A stretch of DNA of 44,027 nt from an uncultured Clostridia bacterium (GTDB lineage: Bacteria; Bacillota; Clostridia; Oscillospirales; CAG-272). Of the stretch, positions 41,148 through 44,027 are shown one piece after another. A program made the position numbers and the translations under genes. The DNA lies in NCBI GenBank assembly GCA_947631245.1, contig CANRKP010000001.1, positions 1 through 44,027 on the forward strand, read 5' to 3'. The stretch's first letter is position 1; each line of letters begins with the position of its first letter. Under the pieces are notes generated by a model. That model ran no database searches. It was not told the DNA's origin and saw nothing but the letters and a program-made list of their open reading frames with translations.

Positions 41148-42302
41148 GTGTGCGTTTTGGATAAAAAGGACGAAATAATACTTCAGCAGCTCGACGTTAT
41201 CCGCGAAATGACTGCCCGAAACCTGCGCCGCGTCGGCGACGACATTTGGGGCGTGCCGAAGCCTCACGTCGACGTCCCGCCCGCGGACGCGGTCAAAAAA
41301 GAGAAAAAAGCGGGAGGCAAGTCCTCGGACAGCCCTTCGGGAAATTCTCCGACCGCGGCGTCGACCGGTCAGGGAGACCCGAAGACCCCCGAACCCGAAG
41401 AACTCCCGCCCGAAAACATCGACGACCTAAAGGCGGAGCTCGACTCCTATATCGGTCTTTCCGCCGTCAAGGACGAGGTACGCGACCTCATAAACATGGT
41501 GACGGTTTGGAAGCTGCGGCGCGAGCACGACCTGCCCGCCCCCGACCTTTCGCTCCACATGGTGTACTCCGGCAACCCCGGCACGGGCAAAACGATGATG
41601 GCGCGCTTTATGGCGCGCGTCTACCACTCGCTCGGCATTCTCTCAAAGGGTCACCTTGTCGAGGTCGACAGGTCGGGGCTCGTCGCCGGTTACGTCGGTC
41701 AGACGGCGATAAAGACCGCATCCGTCATAGAAAAAGCTAAGGGCGGCGTGCTGTTCATAGACGAGGCGTACTCCCTCTCATCGGGGAAGGCGGAGAACGA
41801 CTTCGGTCTTGAGGCGATAGAGACGCTTCTCAAGGCGATGGAGGACAACCGCGACGACCTCATCGTCATCGTCGCCGGATACACGGACCTGATGGAAGAG
41901 TTCATAAACTCAAATCCCGGACTGTCATCGCGCTTCAACCGCTATCTCTATTTCGACGACTACACCGTCGACGAGATGCTCCGCATATTCGAGCTCCAGT
42001 GCGAGAAGAACTGCTACGTCCTCGAGGGCGCAAAGGAAGAGAAAAAAGAAAAAACCGGCGCGGGTGAGGACGCACCTTCCGCGACCGGAACGGAGGCGGA
42101 AAGTTTACCGTCCGCACGACGGGAACTGCGCGCGCTTCTCGAGGATATGTCCCGCGACGAGGACTTCGGCAACGCGCGCGGCGTCCGCAACCTCTTCGAG
42201 CGCATCCTTATCGCGCAGGCAAACAGGCTCGCCTCGCTCCCGTCCGTGACGCGCGAGGAGCTGATGACGATAACGGCAGACGACATAAAATCGCTCAGAT
42301 GA
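41148..42302 (+). CDS. CbxX/SpoVK-type AAA ATPase
   Basis: A 384-residue protein if GTG 41148 is the start; GTG 41136 and TTG 41157 are alternatives around an AAAGGAAA. Residues 1-40 are helical, 40-95 a low-complexity Pro/Ser/Gly linker, and about 100-384 one AAA+ module. It has SYIGLSAVKDEVRDLI, Walker A YSGNPGTGKT (near 140-148), the pore-loop region GLVAGYVGQTA, Walker B GVLFIDEAYSL and arginine finger SSRFNRY. An acidic Lys/Glu/Ala insertion (about 298-325) interrupts the small lid domain. Relatives remodel Rubisco (CbbX) or act in sporulation (SpoVK); without those partners here its target is unknown. Confidence 0.85.
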   Translation: MCVLDKKDEIILQQLDVIREMTARNLRRVGDDIWGVPKPHVDVPPADAVKKEKKAGGKSSDSPSGNSPTAASTGQGDPKTPEPEELPPENIDDLKAELDSYIGLSAVKDEVRDLINMVTVWKLRREHDLPAPDLSLHMVYSGNPGTGKTMMARFMARVYHSLGILSKGHLVEVDRSGLVAGYVGQTAIKTASVIEKAKGGVLFIDEAYSLSSGKAENDFGLEAIETLLKAMEDNRDDLIVIVAGYTDLMEEFINSNPGLSSRFNRYLYFDDYTVDEMLRIFELQCEKNCYVLEGAKEEKKEKTGAGEDAPSATGTEAESLPSARRELRALLEDMSRDEDFGNARGVRNLFERILIAQANRLASLPSVTREELMTITADDIKSLR

Positions 42303-42367
42303 GACACGCTTTTGCAGCGGGGGTTTATTTTCGCATTATTTTTCACAAAATGCGCCCTTACGCATAA

Positions 42368-44027
<1,660 letters not shown>

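Overview
The window looks like a chromosomal segment of an anaerobic, moderately GC-rich Clostridia-type Bacillota. The grounds are a pyruvate:ferredoxin oxidoreductase (nifJ) at the right edge, strong GGAGG ribosome binding sites with many ATGA/GTGA gene overlaps, clostridial ABC/lipoprotein modules, an XRE-TPR regulator, Hsp33, GH51 and GH13 glycosidases and a CbxX/SpoVK-type AAA ATPase. The species cannot be named from the sequence. No tRNA, rRNA, CRISPR array or complete insertion sequence was seen.

Left accessory region (1-5.4 kb): a metallophosphoesterase, then a minus-strand run of five small, AT-rich, unrecognised genes (949-4185). Three of them lie behind near-identical copies of one ~87 bp promoter-leader repeat (2320-2407, 2834-2921, 4221-4306). 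A fourth, decayed copy may lie at 1610-1668. The layout resembles an orphan immunity-gene array. A serine recombinase with a coupled 30-residue upstream peptide and an inverted repeat over its promoter closes this part.

5.5-12.1 kb: a probable RiPP-like peptide cluster. It has a beta-propeller protein, a 30/31-residue putative precursor, an HPr-kinase-like protein, a PqqD-type recognition protein, an S24/S26 peptidase, a nucleotidyltransferase fused to a TupA-like ATP-grasp domain, and two further TupA-like ATP-grasp enzymes, all co-directional and mostly overlapping. The kinase/PqqD/nucleotidyltransferase set recalls phosphorylating lasso-peptide loci such as that of paeninodin, but there is no cyclase, no transglutaminase-like protease and no exporter. 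This is the best candidate here for an undescribed system.

12.4-14.9 kb: an XRE-TPR regulator and two AT-rich orphan genes. 15.0-25.6 kb: two related ABC modules facing each other, each with lipoprotein(s) carrying a C-x-D-x2-C-x-H-x(4,5)-C motif, an ATPase and a two-half permease. The left module is preceded by an ECF-type promoter (GTCACA-N16-CGTC) that matches, base for base over most of 30 bp, the one in front of the ECF sigma gene at 39624. This predicts that the sigma/anti-sigma pair at 37.1-39.6 kb controls the left module.

26-44 kb: mostly metabolic and housekeeping genes. They include a GNAT acetyltransferase, a patatin-like phospholipase, an alpha/beta hydrolase, a GH13 enzyme, a MATE transporter, Hsp33, a methyltransferase, two GH51-type arabinofuranosidases, the ECF sigma/anti-sigma pair, a TMEM43-family membrane protein, a CbxX-type AAA ATPase and the 5' part of nifJ.
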